Positions 36,332 to 44,052 of a DNA stretch of 64,000 nucleotides are shown piece by piece. The DNA lies in NCBI RefSeq assembly GCF_016859125.1, contig NZ_CP069338.1, positions 1,798,001-1,862,000 on the forward strand, written 5' to 3'. Under the pieces are notes generated by a model. The model was given only the letters and a program-made list of their open reading frames with translations, searched no databases and had not been told where the DNA came from. The DNA is from Archangium violaceum (GTDB taxonomy: Bacteria; Myxococcota; Myxococcia; Myxococcales; Myxococcaceae). Positions within the stretch are counted from its first letter, which is position 1. Each line of letters begins with the position of its first letter. The position numbers and the translations under genes were made by a program.

Positions 36332-36754
36332 TTGGGTCGCCGGCTGCTACATGCGAGCGAACACATCGACATCCACCATGAGGAGTCCGAGGGGTGGCTC
36401 TACGTGGACTGGAAGGGCTACCAGTCCGTGGACATGGTGAAGTCCGGCTGCGAGGAGATCCTCCGCCACCTCGCGGCCCTGCGGCTCTCCAAGGTGCTCA
36501 ACGACAACACCCATGTCTCGGGAATCTGGGTGGGGGCCGCGTACTGGTTGGCCACCTACTGGTTTCCCCGGATGCGCGAGGCCGGGCTCCGCCACTTCGC
36601 GTGGGTGCTCTCTCCCTCACGGCTCAGCCAGGTCTCCACGACCACCACCCTGGAGCACGCGGAGCCGAACACGGCCGTGTTGTTCGACGACCTCGCCTCC
36701 GCCGTGCACTGGCTTCGGAACGCGGACTCGACGGAGACGAAGGGCCTGCCGTAG
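36332..36754 (+). CDS. STAS-like small protein of unknown role
   Basis: A 140-residue protein. The pattern GWLYVDWKGYQSVDMVKSG, LSKVLNDNTHVSGIW and FAWVLSPSRLSQ resembles small STAS/SpoIIAA-like proteins found in Bacteroidetes and myxobacteria. It has no signal peptide or membrane segment. The best start is a TTG at 36332 with GGAGG six bases upstream; an upstream in-frame GTG at 36278 lacks one. It ends only nine bases from the convergent RegA-like gene. A regulatory or anti-anti-sigma-like role is possible but unproven. Confidence 0.6.
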   Translation: MGRRLLHASEHIDIHHEESEGWLYVDWKGYQSVDMVKSGCEEILRHLAALRLSKVLNDNTHVSGIWVGAAYWLATYWFPRMREAGLRHFAWVLSPSRLSQVSTTTTLEHAEPNTAVLFDDLASAVHWLRNADSTETKGLP

Positions 36755-36763
36755 GCAGGGGCG

Positions 36764-37318
36764 CTACTGCGCGGGCGGGTACTTCTGCAGCTTGCGCTGG
36801 AGCGAGCGCCGGTGCAGGCCCAGCCGCCTCGCCGCCTCGGAGATGTTGCCGCCACAGTCCGCGAGCACCCGCTGGATGTGCTCCCACTCCGCGCGCGCCA
36901 GCGAGGGAGGCTGGAAGTCCTCCGTCACCTGCGTGGGCTCGCCCGGCCCGCGCGAGAAGGCGAGCACCAGGTCGTCCACGTCCGCGGGCTTGGGCAGGTA
37001 GTTGAAGGCGCCCAGCTTCACCGCCTCCACCGCGGTGGCGATGCTGCCGTAGCCCGTGAGGACGATGACGCGGGTGGACGCGTCCAGCGCGTGCAGGGCC
37101 CGCACCAGCTCCAACCCGCTGCGCCCGGGCATCCTCAAGTCCACCACCGCCAGCTCGGGGGACTCCCTCGTGGCCAGGGCGAGCGCCTCGTCGTAGGAGC
37201 CGGCGGTGCTCACCTCGAAGCCCCGCTCGCGGAAGGCCCGCGCCAGGCGCTCGCGGAACACCGCCTCGTCGTCTACCAGCAACAGGGTGGGTGCATGGCC
37301 GGGCGTCGGGCTCGTCAT
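36764..37318 (-). CDS. regA: RegA/PrrA-type redox response regulator
   Basis: A 184-residue response regulator. The receiver has Asp16-Asp17, phosphorylation site Asp60 (VVDLRMPGRSG) and a Lys in YLPKPADVDD. A short linker leads to a Fis-type helix-turn-helix (GGNISEAARRLGLHRRSLQRK), with no AAA+ domain. This two-domain form is that of RegA/PrrA/ActR, global regulators of redox-linked genes. The ATG overlaps the regB stop (ATGA). The Pro-rich linker normally seen between domains is short here. Targets in this organism are unknown. Confidence 0.88.
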   Translation of the reverse strand: MTSPTPGHAPTLLLVDDEAVFRERLARAFRERGFEVSTAGSYDEALALATRESPELAVVDLRMPGRSGLELVRALHALDASTRVIVLTGYGSIATAVEAVKLGAFNYLPKPADVDDLVLAFSRGPGEPTQVTEDFQPPSLARAEWEHIQRVLADCGGNISEAARRLGLHRRSLQRKLQKYPPAQ

Positions 37319-38649
37319 GGGGCTAGCTGCACCCGGGACGGCTCCGGAGGCAACGCGGCGGATTGTCGCAGCCCCCCCGCGGGCCACGTCAGCACCACCG
37401 TCGTCCCCTGGCCCGGCGTGGAGCGGAGCACCAGCCGGCCCCCGAGTTGGTCCAGCACCGCGCGCGTGAGGAAGAGCCCCAGCCCCATGCCCTCCCCCGG
37501 AGCCTTCGTGGTGAAGAAGGGCTCTCCCGCCCGCGCGAGCACCTCCGCCGGCATGCCCGCCCCCGAGTCCTCCACCGTGAGCCGCCACGTCTCCGGCTCG
37601 CGCGCCAGCGCCAGCCGCACCCGTGCATCGGGCGCCGACGCCTGCAGGGCGTTCTTCACCACCCCTCGGATGGCGCGGGCGAACGCGTGCGCGGGGATGA
37701 GCTCCCGCTCCTCCCGGGCCCGGGCCTCCACCTCGGCGCTCACCCGCTCGCGGCCCGGCAGCCCCTCCAGCGCCTCCTCCACCAGCGCCGCCGGCGCGAG
37801 CGTCACCATGGACTCGCCCCGGCTCGCCCCGGCATCCGAGGCCATCTGCGCGAGGATGTCCCGGCAGCGCGCCACCTGCTCGCGGATGAGCTGCACGTCC
37901 TCGAGCGAGGAGGCCTCCGCCCCGGTGCGCACCAGGTGCCGCTCCAGCTCCCGGGCCACCACGGCGATGGTGGACAGCGGCGTGGACAGCTCGTGCGCGG
38001 CGCCCGCGGCCAGCGTCGCCAGCGCCGTCAGCTTCTCGTGGCGCGCCGAGGCCGCCCGGGCCGCCACCAGCTCCGCCTCGCGCGCGGCCAGCGCCCTCGT
38101 CACCCGCTGCACGAAATAGACGATGAAGCCCGCCGCCATCGCGAAGGCCGCCCACATCCCCTCGAGGTGCATCCGCACGTCATGGATGTGGTGCTGCGGA
38201 TGGTGCGTGGACGACAGCTCGCCGCCCCGGGTGGGAAACCACAGGTGGTCCACGAAGAGCGCGCCGAAGCAGGAGATGGCCAGCACCGCCAGCGCCCACG
38301 TCCACCCCGCGCCCAGCACCACCGCCGCGAGCGCGATGTGCACCACGTACAACGCACTGAAGGGGTTGAAGGGACCGCCGCTCAGGTCCAGCAGGATGGT
38401 GAGCACCACCACGTCCAGCGCCATCACCGACCACAGCAGCCCCTCGCGGATGGGGCGCTCGCGCCGGGCCCACAGTCCCAGGGCGACATTGCTCGCCGCC
38501 GCCACGGCGATGGTGGCGAACAGGGGCCCCAGCCGCTGCGGCATGCCCAGCCCGAAGTGCACGCCCAGGATGAGCGTCACCTGCCCGATGATGGCACCCC
38601 ACCGCAGGCGCAGCAGCCACGAGAGGTTGATGGCGTGGGCGTCGCGCAC
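37315..38649 (-). CDS. regB: RegB/PrrB-type redox-sensing histidine kinase
   Basis: A 444-residue membrane kinase with about six membrane segments (residues 15-180). The quinone-binding heptapeptide of RegB is present as GGPFNPF at 91-97. The phosphorylated His219 lies in AAGAAHELSTPLSTIAV and the redox-active cysteine of the redox box is Cys262 in IREQVARCRDIL; RegB of Rhodobacter has His225 and Cys265. A HATPase domain completes it (GMGLGLFLTRAVLDQLGG). It should be inhibited by oxidised quinone. It starts with GTG four bases after the zinc-ribbon gene stop and is coupled to regA. Confidence 0.9.
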   Translation of the reverse strand: MRDAHAINLSWLLRLRWGAIIGQVTLILGVHFGLGMPQRLGPLFATIAVAAASNVALGLWARRERPIREGLLWSVMALDVVVLTILLDLSGGPFNPFSALYVVHIALAAVVLGAGWTWALAVLAISCFGALFVDHLWFPTRGGELSSTHHPQHHIHDVRMHLEGMWAAFAMAAGFIVYFVQRVTRALAAREAELVAARAASARHEKLTALATLAAGAAHELSTPLSTIAVVARELERHLVRTGAEASSLEDVQLIREQVARCRDILAQMASDAGASRGESMVTLAPAALVEEALEGLPGRERVSAEVEARAREERELIPAHAFARAIRGVVKNALQASAPDARVRLALAREPETWRLTVEDSGAGMPAEVLARAGEPFFTTKAPGEGMGLGLFLTRAVLDQLGGRLVLRSTPGQGTTVVLTWPAGGLRQSAALPPEPSRVQLAP

Positions 38650-38652
38650 CGG

Positions 38653-39687
38653 CTACGGACCACCACTCATCAACATGCGGCGCACCTGGGCGCCCATGAA
38701 CACGGCCATCACCACCAGGATGAAGAACAGCACGCCCAGCCCCGCCATCCTCATCTTCGCGCGCTTGTCCGGCGGCGCCGTGGGCATGAAGGCCGAGCCA
38801 GCCGAGGCCAGCCGCAGCACCTCCTCGCGCCCCCGCTTCGCCATGGCGTCCTCCGGGTGGCGGGCCAGCCGGATGCGATAGAGCCGTCCCAACCCGGCCA
38901 GCTCGCCCCGCTCCGAGGCCAGCGCGAGCACCTTGTCGTGGGCGCCCCTGCTCTCCCACAACTCCACCACGCCCAACCACGTGGAGGAGAGCACCGGAGA
39001 GGGGCGGAACTCGTCGACCCGGAAGCGCGCGTACTCGAGCCCGCAGAAGGGACACACCGCCGCGCCGTCCTTGCGCGGCCCGATGCACTTGGGGCAGTAG
39101 CCCGCCGGAGGCATGAAGGGGTCCTCCGGCGACGACGGCGACGAGGCCGCGGCCGGAGCGGATGACGCCGGGGCGTCCGGCACCACGCGCAGCTGGGTGC
39201 TCGAGGGCTTCGCCGCGGACGCTTCCGGGGCGGCCTGCGTGGGTGCGGAGTCACGCGACTTCATGTCCGAGAGCCGCAGCACCATCAGGTTCGACGCCGC
39301 CGCGGCCTCCGACATCGCGAGCTTGGGCGGCGCGGCCTTCGCCGCCGCGGGCTCCGGGGGTGGCGTCTTCGCCGGCCCGGACTCCTTCGCCTTCTTGCGA
39401 CGCGCCTCCTGGGCCTCCGCCTCGATGGCCGCCAGCACCGACGCCGGCACCGCGACGCGCCGGGTGGGCTCGTTCTCGATGGGATCGGGCTCCACCTCGC
39501 TCTGGCCCAACATGATCAGCGGCCCCCCCGCCGACGACTTGGACGCCGGCGCGGGCTCCTCGTCCTGATCGGGCCCGCAGCGCATCTCCACCTTGCAGCG
39601 CGAGCACTTGACCACGAGCAGACCGAACTCCAACCGGTATGACGCCGGTGGAACGAGCCGCTCGCAAGCCTCACAGAAGTACTTCAC
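38653..39687 (-). CDS. Zinc-ribbon membrane protein of unknown function
   Basis: A 344-residue protein. The N-terminus KYFCEACERL with CSRCKVEMRC forms a first zinc ribbon, and YCPKCIGPRKDG with VCPFCGLEY (about 215-240) a second. Between them lies a long Ala/Pro/Ser-rich, disordered stretch. A single membrane segment near the C-terminus (VLFFILVVMAVFMGAQV) leaves the bulk in the cytoplasm. The order resembles myxobacterial zinc-finger/thioredoxin-domain membrane proteins, but I know no function. It starts with GTG overlapping the S2P stop and precedes regB by three bases. Redox-sensitive zinc sites would fit its neighbours; that is inference. Confidence 0.7.
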   Translation of the reverse strand: MKYFCEACERLVPPASYRLEFGLLVVKCSRCKVEMRCGPDQDEEPAPASKSSAGGPLIMLGQSEVEPDPIENEPTRRVAVPASVLAAIEAEAQEARRKKAKESGPAKTPPPEPAAAKAAPPKLAMSEAAAASNLMVLRLSDMKSRDSAPTQAAPEASAAKPSSTQLRVVPDAPASSAPAAASSPSSPEDPFMPPAGYCPKCIGPRKDGAAVCPFCGLEYARFRVDEFRPSPVLSSTWLGVVELWESRGAHDKVLALASERGELAGLGRLYRIRLARHPEDAMAKRGREEVLRLASAGSAFMPTAPPDKRAKMRMAGLGVLFFILVVMAVFMGAQVRRMLMSGGP

Positions 39688-40664
39688 CAGATCACCATTC
39701 GGATGGGGACGGGCATGGCACACCCCGCCAGGGCGAGGAAGCATACCGCGCAGACCAGCTTCCGCCCGAGTCCCAATGGCTCGGCTGGCTGGGTCACCTC
39801 CGGGTGACCGAAGCCCACCAGCTTCGTGGCCACCAGGAGCCAGACGACCCAGGAGATGGTGTAGAAGAGGGTGAGGAAAAGCAGCACCAGGGCCATGGCC
39901 TTGCCTACCCACCGGGCATGCCTGCCCCACAGGGCGAAGGCCAGGTGCCCGCCGTCGAACTGGCCCACCGGCATGAGGTTGAGCAGCGTCACCAGCAGGC
40001 CGAACCAGCCGGCAATCACCACCGGGTGCTCCTGGATGTCCTTGCCGGCCGGCAGGGGCCCCAGCACCAGCCACTTCAGGCCCCGCATCAGCAGGCTGTC
40101 ACTGAAGACGATGGCCTGATGGCCGAAGAATGGCAGCTCCGGCGGGGGAGGCGCCAGGGAGAGCTTCACCTGGGCCCACTGGAGGAGGCCCCCCCCCAGC
40201 CGCCAGAGGGAGGTGTCGCCCGGGAAGGAGGCCTGGACCGGGGGAGCGTCGATGAGGGGCGAGTGCGCCAGACCCCACATCAGCAGGGGGATGGCCACCA
40301 CCAGTCCCGCCAGGGGCCCCGCCGCCCCGATGTCCACCAGGGCGTTGCGCGTGGGGATGCGGCTGCGGATGCGGATGACGGCGCCCAGCGTGCCCACCCC
40401 CAGGTAGGGCAGCGGGATGAAGTACGGCAGGGACGCGTCCACCCCGTGAAGGCGCGCCAACACGTAGTGTCCCATCTCGTGCGAGCCGAGGATGGCGAGC
40501 AGCGCGGCGCTGAAGGTCAGCGCGTTGGCGAGGCGCTCGCCATCCGGCAGGGGGCCCATGGGGAAGGCCTTGTCGAAGGTGAACGAGGTCGTCCCGACGG
40601 TCAGCACGAAGAGCAGCAGGTGCAGCCAGGGGCGGTTGGCGATGCGGACGGGGGCGCTCTCCAT
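39684..40664 (-). CDS. Site-2 protease-family intramembrane metalloprotease
   Basis: A 326-residue polytopic membrane protein. The zinc site is SHEMGH (His62, Glu63, His66) and the third ligand lies in LNLMPVGQFDGGH near residue 245. The segment YFIPLPYLGVGTLGAVIRI after the first motif is typical of the S2P group that includes plant EGY proteases. No PDZ domain is seen, unlike RseP. It would cleave a membrane-embedded substrate, often an anti-sigma factor or transcription factor; none is encoded next to it. It is the first gene of a coupled operon with the zinc-ribbon protein, RegB and RegA. Confidence 0.88.
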   Translation of the reverse strand: MESAPVRIANRPWLHLLLFVLTVGTTSFTFDKAFPMGPLPDGERLANALTFSAALLAILGSHEMGHYVLARLHGVDASLPYFIPLPYLGVGTLGAVIRIRSRIPTRNALVDIGAAGPLAGLVVAIPLLMWGLAHSPLIDAPPVQASFPGDTSLWRLGGGLLQWAQVKLSLAPPPPELPFFGHQAIVFSDSLLMRGLKWLVLGPLPAGKDIQEHPVVIAGWFGLLVTLLNLMPVGQFDGGHLAFALWGRHARWVGKAMALVLLFLTLFYTISWVVWLLVATKLVGFGHPEVTQPAEPLGLGRKLVCAVCFLALAGCAMPVPIRMVIW

Positions 40665-40753
40665 GTGACTCGTGGGAGTAGTCACGCCCCGCTCGCATTT
40701 CAACGCGGGGCGGCTCCGGGTGGACAACTCCCGGTACCCACAAGATCCATTGC

Positions 40754-40781
40754 TTGACTTGACAGGTGCCTTTGCTACGAC
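40754..40781 (+). promoter_or_regulatory. Putative promoter of the 116-residue lipoprotein gene
   Basis: TTGACT (40754-40759) and TACGAC (40776-40781) are spaced by 16 bases. A start here would give a leader of about 85 bases. Confidence 0.4.
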
Positions 40782-40782
40782 A

Positions 40783-40819
40783 CGCCCGGCAACTAGAGGT
40801 CCAAGAGACCCGCCGGGCG
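40783..40819 (+). promoter_or_regulatory. Nested hairpin in the leader of the 116-residue lipoprotein gene
   Basis: An outer 8-bp stem CGCCCGGC (40783-40790) / GCCGGGCG (40812-40819) encloses an inner 4-bp stem GGTC (40798-40801) / GACC (40807-40810). It lies about 53 bases before the start codon. It could be a stabilising or regulatory leader structure. Confidence 0.4.
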
Positions 40820-40872
40820 CCCGGTCATCCACCGGAACAGCGGCTCGAGCGTTCAATGGGAGGGAACCACAG

Positions 40873-41223
40873 ATGAAGAAGGCCATTATTTCGGCGTTCC
40901 TGGCGAGCAGCCTCGTGGCGTGCACCAGCGTGGAGACGGCCGTCGTCTCCGGCAACGAGGTCGCCTCCGCGGTTGGCGAGCCCATCGCCGTGGTGCAGGG
41001 CACCGCGCTCGGCTTCACCGCCATCTTCCACGTCATCGACCTGGTGCAGAGCGACCTGGACACCGTGGTGAACAAGCTCCTGGTGGCCGAGGCCAAGGCC
41101 ATGGGCGGCAACAGGGTGCAGCTGCTGACCGCCAACACCACGCCCCGTCACGGCATCTTCGCCCTCCCGGGCCTCATCCTCGGCTTCCCCATGTCGCAGG
41201 CCACCGGCGTGGCGGTGAAGTAG
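40873..41223 (+). CDS. Small lipoprotein of unknown function
   Basis: A 116-residue protein with a lipoprotein signal (AFLASSLVACTS, Cys17). The mature part contains DLDTVVNKLLVAEAKAMGG and a C-terminal RHGIFALPGLILGFPMSQA. It resembles small lipoproteins of the kind whose N-terminal half handles signal-like repeats, but I do not recognise a family. It is divergent from the S2P operon, with its own promoter, a structured leader and a strong terminator directly behind it, so it is an abundant, separately controlled transcript. Confidence 0.65.
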   Translation: MKKAIISAFLASSLVACTSVETAVVSGNEVASAVGEPIAVVQGTALGFTAIFHVIDLVQSDLDTVVNKLLVAEAKAMGGNRVQLLTANTTPRHGIFALPGLILGFPMSQATGVAVK

Positions 41224-41252
41224 TCAACCCCCACCGTTTGCCCGTAGTGTTC

Positions 41253-41289
41253 GAAGGCCCCCTGGTGACAGTGGGGCCTTCTTTCTTTT
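41253..41289 (+). terminator. Intrinsic terminator
   Basis: A perfect 9-bp stem GAAGGCCCC (41253-41261) / GGGGCCTTC (41273-41281) followed by TTTCTTTT. It is the clearest factor-independent terminator in the window and ends the 116-residue lipoprotein transcript just before the next gene. Confidence 0.88.
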
Positions 41290-41296
41290 GTGCTCC

Positions 41297-42064
41297 ATGC
41301 ACCTTCGCCTCCTGCCCCCGCTCCTGCTCCTGCTCGCCGGCTGCCGCTGCGGCGACGAAACGACCCCCCTGCTCGCCGAGGCGAGGCAGCGCCTGTCCAC
41401 GCGCGACGGCAAGCTCACCAGCTACGTGCTGGCGGGCACCGCGCGCGAGGGCACCCAGACGATGGACTTCCAGTTCGCCTACCGCGCGCCGCAGAAGATG
41501 CTGGGGACGCTCGGCGCGCCCAGCTCGCGCACCTTCGCCTGGGACGGGGAGCACCTCTTCGAGCGTGACGACACGGCGAAGAGGTTCCGCACCCATGACG
41601 GCGGGCTCGGCCCGGAGGCGCGCACGGAGTTGCTCACCGGGCTCTTCACGCCCTTCGCCCCCGAGGGCTTCCGCGCCCCCCTGCTGCCGAGCCAGGGAGT
41701 GAGCGCTCGCCGGACCACGCACCCGCGCGGCCCCGAGGCCGTGGAGCTGACGGTGAAGCCCACGGGCAGCGACGTGGAGGTGACGTACGTGCTGCGCTGG
41801 CCCGGCATGGACTTCCTGGGCAAGCGCACCCGCAGCGGCGACGCCACCGCGGAGCTCCGCGTGGAGGAGGAGCAGTGCGAGCAGTCCCTGGCCCTGTGCG
41901 TCCCCAAGCGGCTGACACAGTGGACCGCGGGACAACAGGTGGCGGAGACCCGGCTCACGCGTGTGGAGCTCAACCCCGCCCTCCCCTCGGAGACGTTCAC
42001 CCTCGGCGCGCCAGAGGGTTATGCCGTTGAGACGAAGACGCTCGCGGAGTTCGGGGCGCCCTAG
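41297..42064 (+). CDS. Lipoprotein with LolA/LolB-like fold features
   Basis: A 255-residue lipoprotein (LLLLAGCRCG, Cys near residue 16). The mature part has an early helix (LLAEARQRLSTRDGKLTSY) and a series of beta strands such as MDFQFAYRAPQKMLGTL and TFAWDGEHLFERD. This is the layout of LolA/LolB-like lipid-carrying proteins, but no exact family is recognised. The ATG at 41297 is preferred over an in-frame TTG three codons upstream. It begins seven bases after the terminator's T-tract, so its promoter must overlap that terminator or lie upstream of it. Confidence 0.6.
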   Translation: MHLRLLPPLLLLLAGCRCGDETTPLLAEARQRLSTRDGKLTSYVLAGTAREGTQTMDFQFAYRAPQKMLGTLGAPSSRTFAWDGEHLFERDDTAKRFRTHDGGLGPEARTELLTGLFTPFAPEGFRAPLLPSQGVSARRTTHPRGPEAVELTVKPTGSDVEVTYVLRWPGMDFLGKRTRSGDATAELRVEEEQCEQSLALCVPKRLTQWTAGQQVAETRLTRVELNPALPSETFTLGAPEGYAVETKTLAEFGAP

Positions 42065-42133
42065 CATCCCCGTCCGGGGTTGAACCCGCCCGGCGCCGTC
42101 CCCACCTTCCGCACCGGGAAGGAGTACGACGGA

Positions 42134-42853
42134 ATGGCCCTGGTGCAGAACGTCATCTTCGATGTGGATGGCACGCTGGTGGACTCGGTGGACGAGCACG
42201 CAGAGGCCTGGAGGCGAGCCTTCCTGGAATTCGGCCGGGACGTGCCCTTCGCGCACGTGCGCAGCCAGATTGGCAAGGGCGCGGACCAGCTGGTGCCCGT
42301 CTTCTTCACCGAGGACGAGCTGGAGAAGTTCGGCCAGGAGCTCAGCGACTTCCGCTCCGCGCTCTTCAAGCGCGAGTTCATGCCCAAGCTGCGCGCCTTC
42401 CCCCGCGTGCGCGAGCTGTTCCAGCGGCTGCGCCAGGACGGGCTGCGCATCGCGCTGGCCTCCAGCGCCAAGGGCGACGAGCTCGAGTTCTACATGCGCC
42501 TGTGCGGCATCGAGGGGATGTCGGACGGCGAGACGTCCAAGGACGACGCGTCGAAGTCCAAGCCCCACCCGGACATCTTCGATGCGGCGATGGAGCGGCT
42601 GGGACGGCCGGACCCGCGCACCGTGGTGGTCATCGGCGACACGCCCTACGACGCGCTCGCCGCGAGCAAGGCGGGGGTACCCACGGTGGGCGTGCTGTGC
42701 GGCGGCTTCTCCGAGGAGGACCTGCGCACGGCCGGCTGCCGCGCCATCTATAAGGACCCCGCGGACCTGCTGGCCCACTATGAGTCCTCGCGCGACACCT
42801 GGCCGTGGGCCGCGGACGCGGTGGCCGCCGCCAAGGACGAGGAATCGCGCTGA
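42134..42853 (+). CDS. HAD-superfamily phosphatase/phosphoglycolate phosphatase-like
   Basis: A 239-residue HAD hydrolase. Motif I is FDVDGTLVDS (nucleophile Asp near residue 11), motif II is LASSAKGDE, the Lys of motif III lies in KSKPHPDIFD and motif IV is VVIGDTPYDALAA. The four-helix C1 cap is that of phosphoglycolate phosphatase/beta-phosphoglucomutase-like enzymes. The substrate is unknown. The ATG at 42134 fits the family start and has an AGGAG upstream. It follows the LolA-like gene by 69 bases on the same strand and precedes the lipid kinase. Confidence 0.88.
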   Translation: MALVQNVIFDVDGTLVDSVDEHAEAWRRAFLEFGRDVPFAHVRSQIGKGADQLVPVFFTEDELEKFGQELSDFRSALFKREFMPKLRAFPRVRELFQRLRQDGLRIALASSAKGDELEFYMRLCGIEGMSDGETSKDDASKSKPHPDIFDAAMERLGRPDPRTVVVIGDTPYDALAASKAGVPTVGVLCGGFSEEDLRTAGCRAIYKDPADLLAHYESSRDTWPWAADAVAAAKDEESR

Positions 42854-42958
42854 CGGCGCCTCGCTCCCTCTCCCGGCATGCGAGTGGAGGAGAGCGCCGG
42901 GCCCGGGTGCCCGCCCCGCACTGGCTGGCGGACCCGCTCGTGCACATCCTTGTGGGCA

Positions 42959-43969
42959 ATGGCAAGCGAGGCTTCTCCAGACGTCGCCCTGAGCGCCCCC
43001 ACCACCAAACGCGGCGCCCTCGATGAGGGGCCCGCGCTCCTGATCATCAACAGCAAGTGTCGCATGGGACGCAAGGCCCTCCCGGCCACGCTCGCGGCGC
43101 TCGAGGCACGGGGCATCCCCCTGGCGGCCAGTCACCGGCTCTCCCGCCACAAGCGGATGGACCAGGTGCTGCGCGAGGCCCTGGAGAGCGGCGTGCGGCG
43201 CATCCTCGTGGGCGGTGGAGATGGCACGCTGAACAACGCCATCCAGCACCTGCTCGGGCGCGAGGTGACTCTGGGCGTGCTGCCGCTGGGCACCGCCAAC
43301 GACTTCGCGCGCTCGCTCGGCATTCCGCCCACGCTCGAGGCCGCCTGCGACATCATCGCCGCGGGCTACACGGCGCGCGTGGACGTGGGGCTCGCCAACG
43401 GACGGCCCTTCCTCAATGCCGCGAGCCTCGGCCTGGCCTCCGCCATCGCCCGGCGGCTGACGCCCCGCTTCAAACGGCGCGTGGGCAAGCTGGCCTACCC
43501 CGTGGCCGCCGTCGCCGAGCTCTGGGAACATCAGCCCTTCCACGTTCGCATGGTCACGGACAGCGAAGAGAAGGAATTGGACGTGCTCCAGCTCGTGGTG
43601 GGCAACGGGCGCTACCACGGCGCGGGCAACATGGTGACGCCCGACGCCACGCTCGACGACCACCGGCTGGACGCCTACACCATCGCCGCGCCCTCGGCGG
43701 AGTCCGGACGCGAGGGCACCGGACTGGGCCACATGCGGGACCTCTCCACCCTGGCACGCATCGCGCTCTCTCTGCGCCGGGGCGAGCACGTGGCCCATCC
43801 GTCCGTCTCCGCCCTGCGCGGCGCCCACCTGTACGTGGACGCCCAGCCGCCCCAGGACATCAACGCGGACGGGGAAATCATCGGCCACACCCCCGTGCGC
43901 TTCGAGCTGGCCCCCGCGGCCCTCCGCGTCTACGCCCCAGCGCCCGCGCCCGCGCCCACGACCCATTGA
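42959..43969 (+). CDS. YegS/DgkB-type lipid kinase
   Basis: A 336-residue diacylglycerol-kinase-catalytic-domain protein. The nucleotide-binding GGGDGTLNNAIQHLLG, the LPLGTANDFARSLG block and NGRYHGAGN with DATLDDHRLD are family marks. The late DGEIIGHTPVRFEL is the usual C-terminal acidic region. Such enzymes phosphorylate diacylglycerol, phosphatidylglycerol or sphingoid bases. The N-terminal 20 residues before PALLIINSKCRMG are probably disordered; the ATG at 42959 is the best start. It is cytoplasmic, possibly membrane-associated. Confidence 0.87.
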   Translation: MASEASPDVALSAPTTKRGALDEGPALLIINSKCRMGRKALPATLAALEARGIPLAASHRLSRHKRMDQVLREALESGVRRILVGGGDGTLNNAIQHLLGREVTLGVLPLGTANDFARSLGIPPTLEAACDIIAAGYTARVDVGLANGRPFLNAASLGLASAIARRLTPRFKRRVGKLAYPVAAVAELWEHQPFHVRMVTDSEEKELDVLQLVVGNGRYHGAGNMVTPDATLDDHRLDAYTIAAPSAESGREGTGLGHMRDLSTLARIALSLRRGEHVAHPSVSALRGAHLYVDAQPPQDINADGEIIGHTPVRFELAPAALRVYAPAPAPAPTTH

Positions 43970-44010
43970 GTTGGGATTTCGGAAGACAACCGGATCGCGG
44001 TTAGGCTCTC

Positions 44011-44042
44011 GCGACGGGGAAGGGTTCGGCCCTCCCCATCGC
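44011..44042 (+). promoter_or_regulatory. Hairpin abutting the ribosome-binding site of the repeat-domain gene
   Basis: An imperfect stem (GCGA.GGGGA.GGG against CCCTCCCC.TCGC) ends directly before the GGAG ribosome-binding site at 44043. It could terminate upstream transcription or modulate translation initiation. No T-tract follows. Confidence 0.35.
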
Positions 44043-44052
44043 GGAGAAGCCC

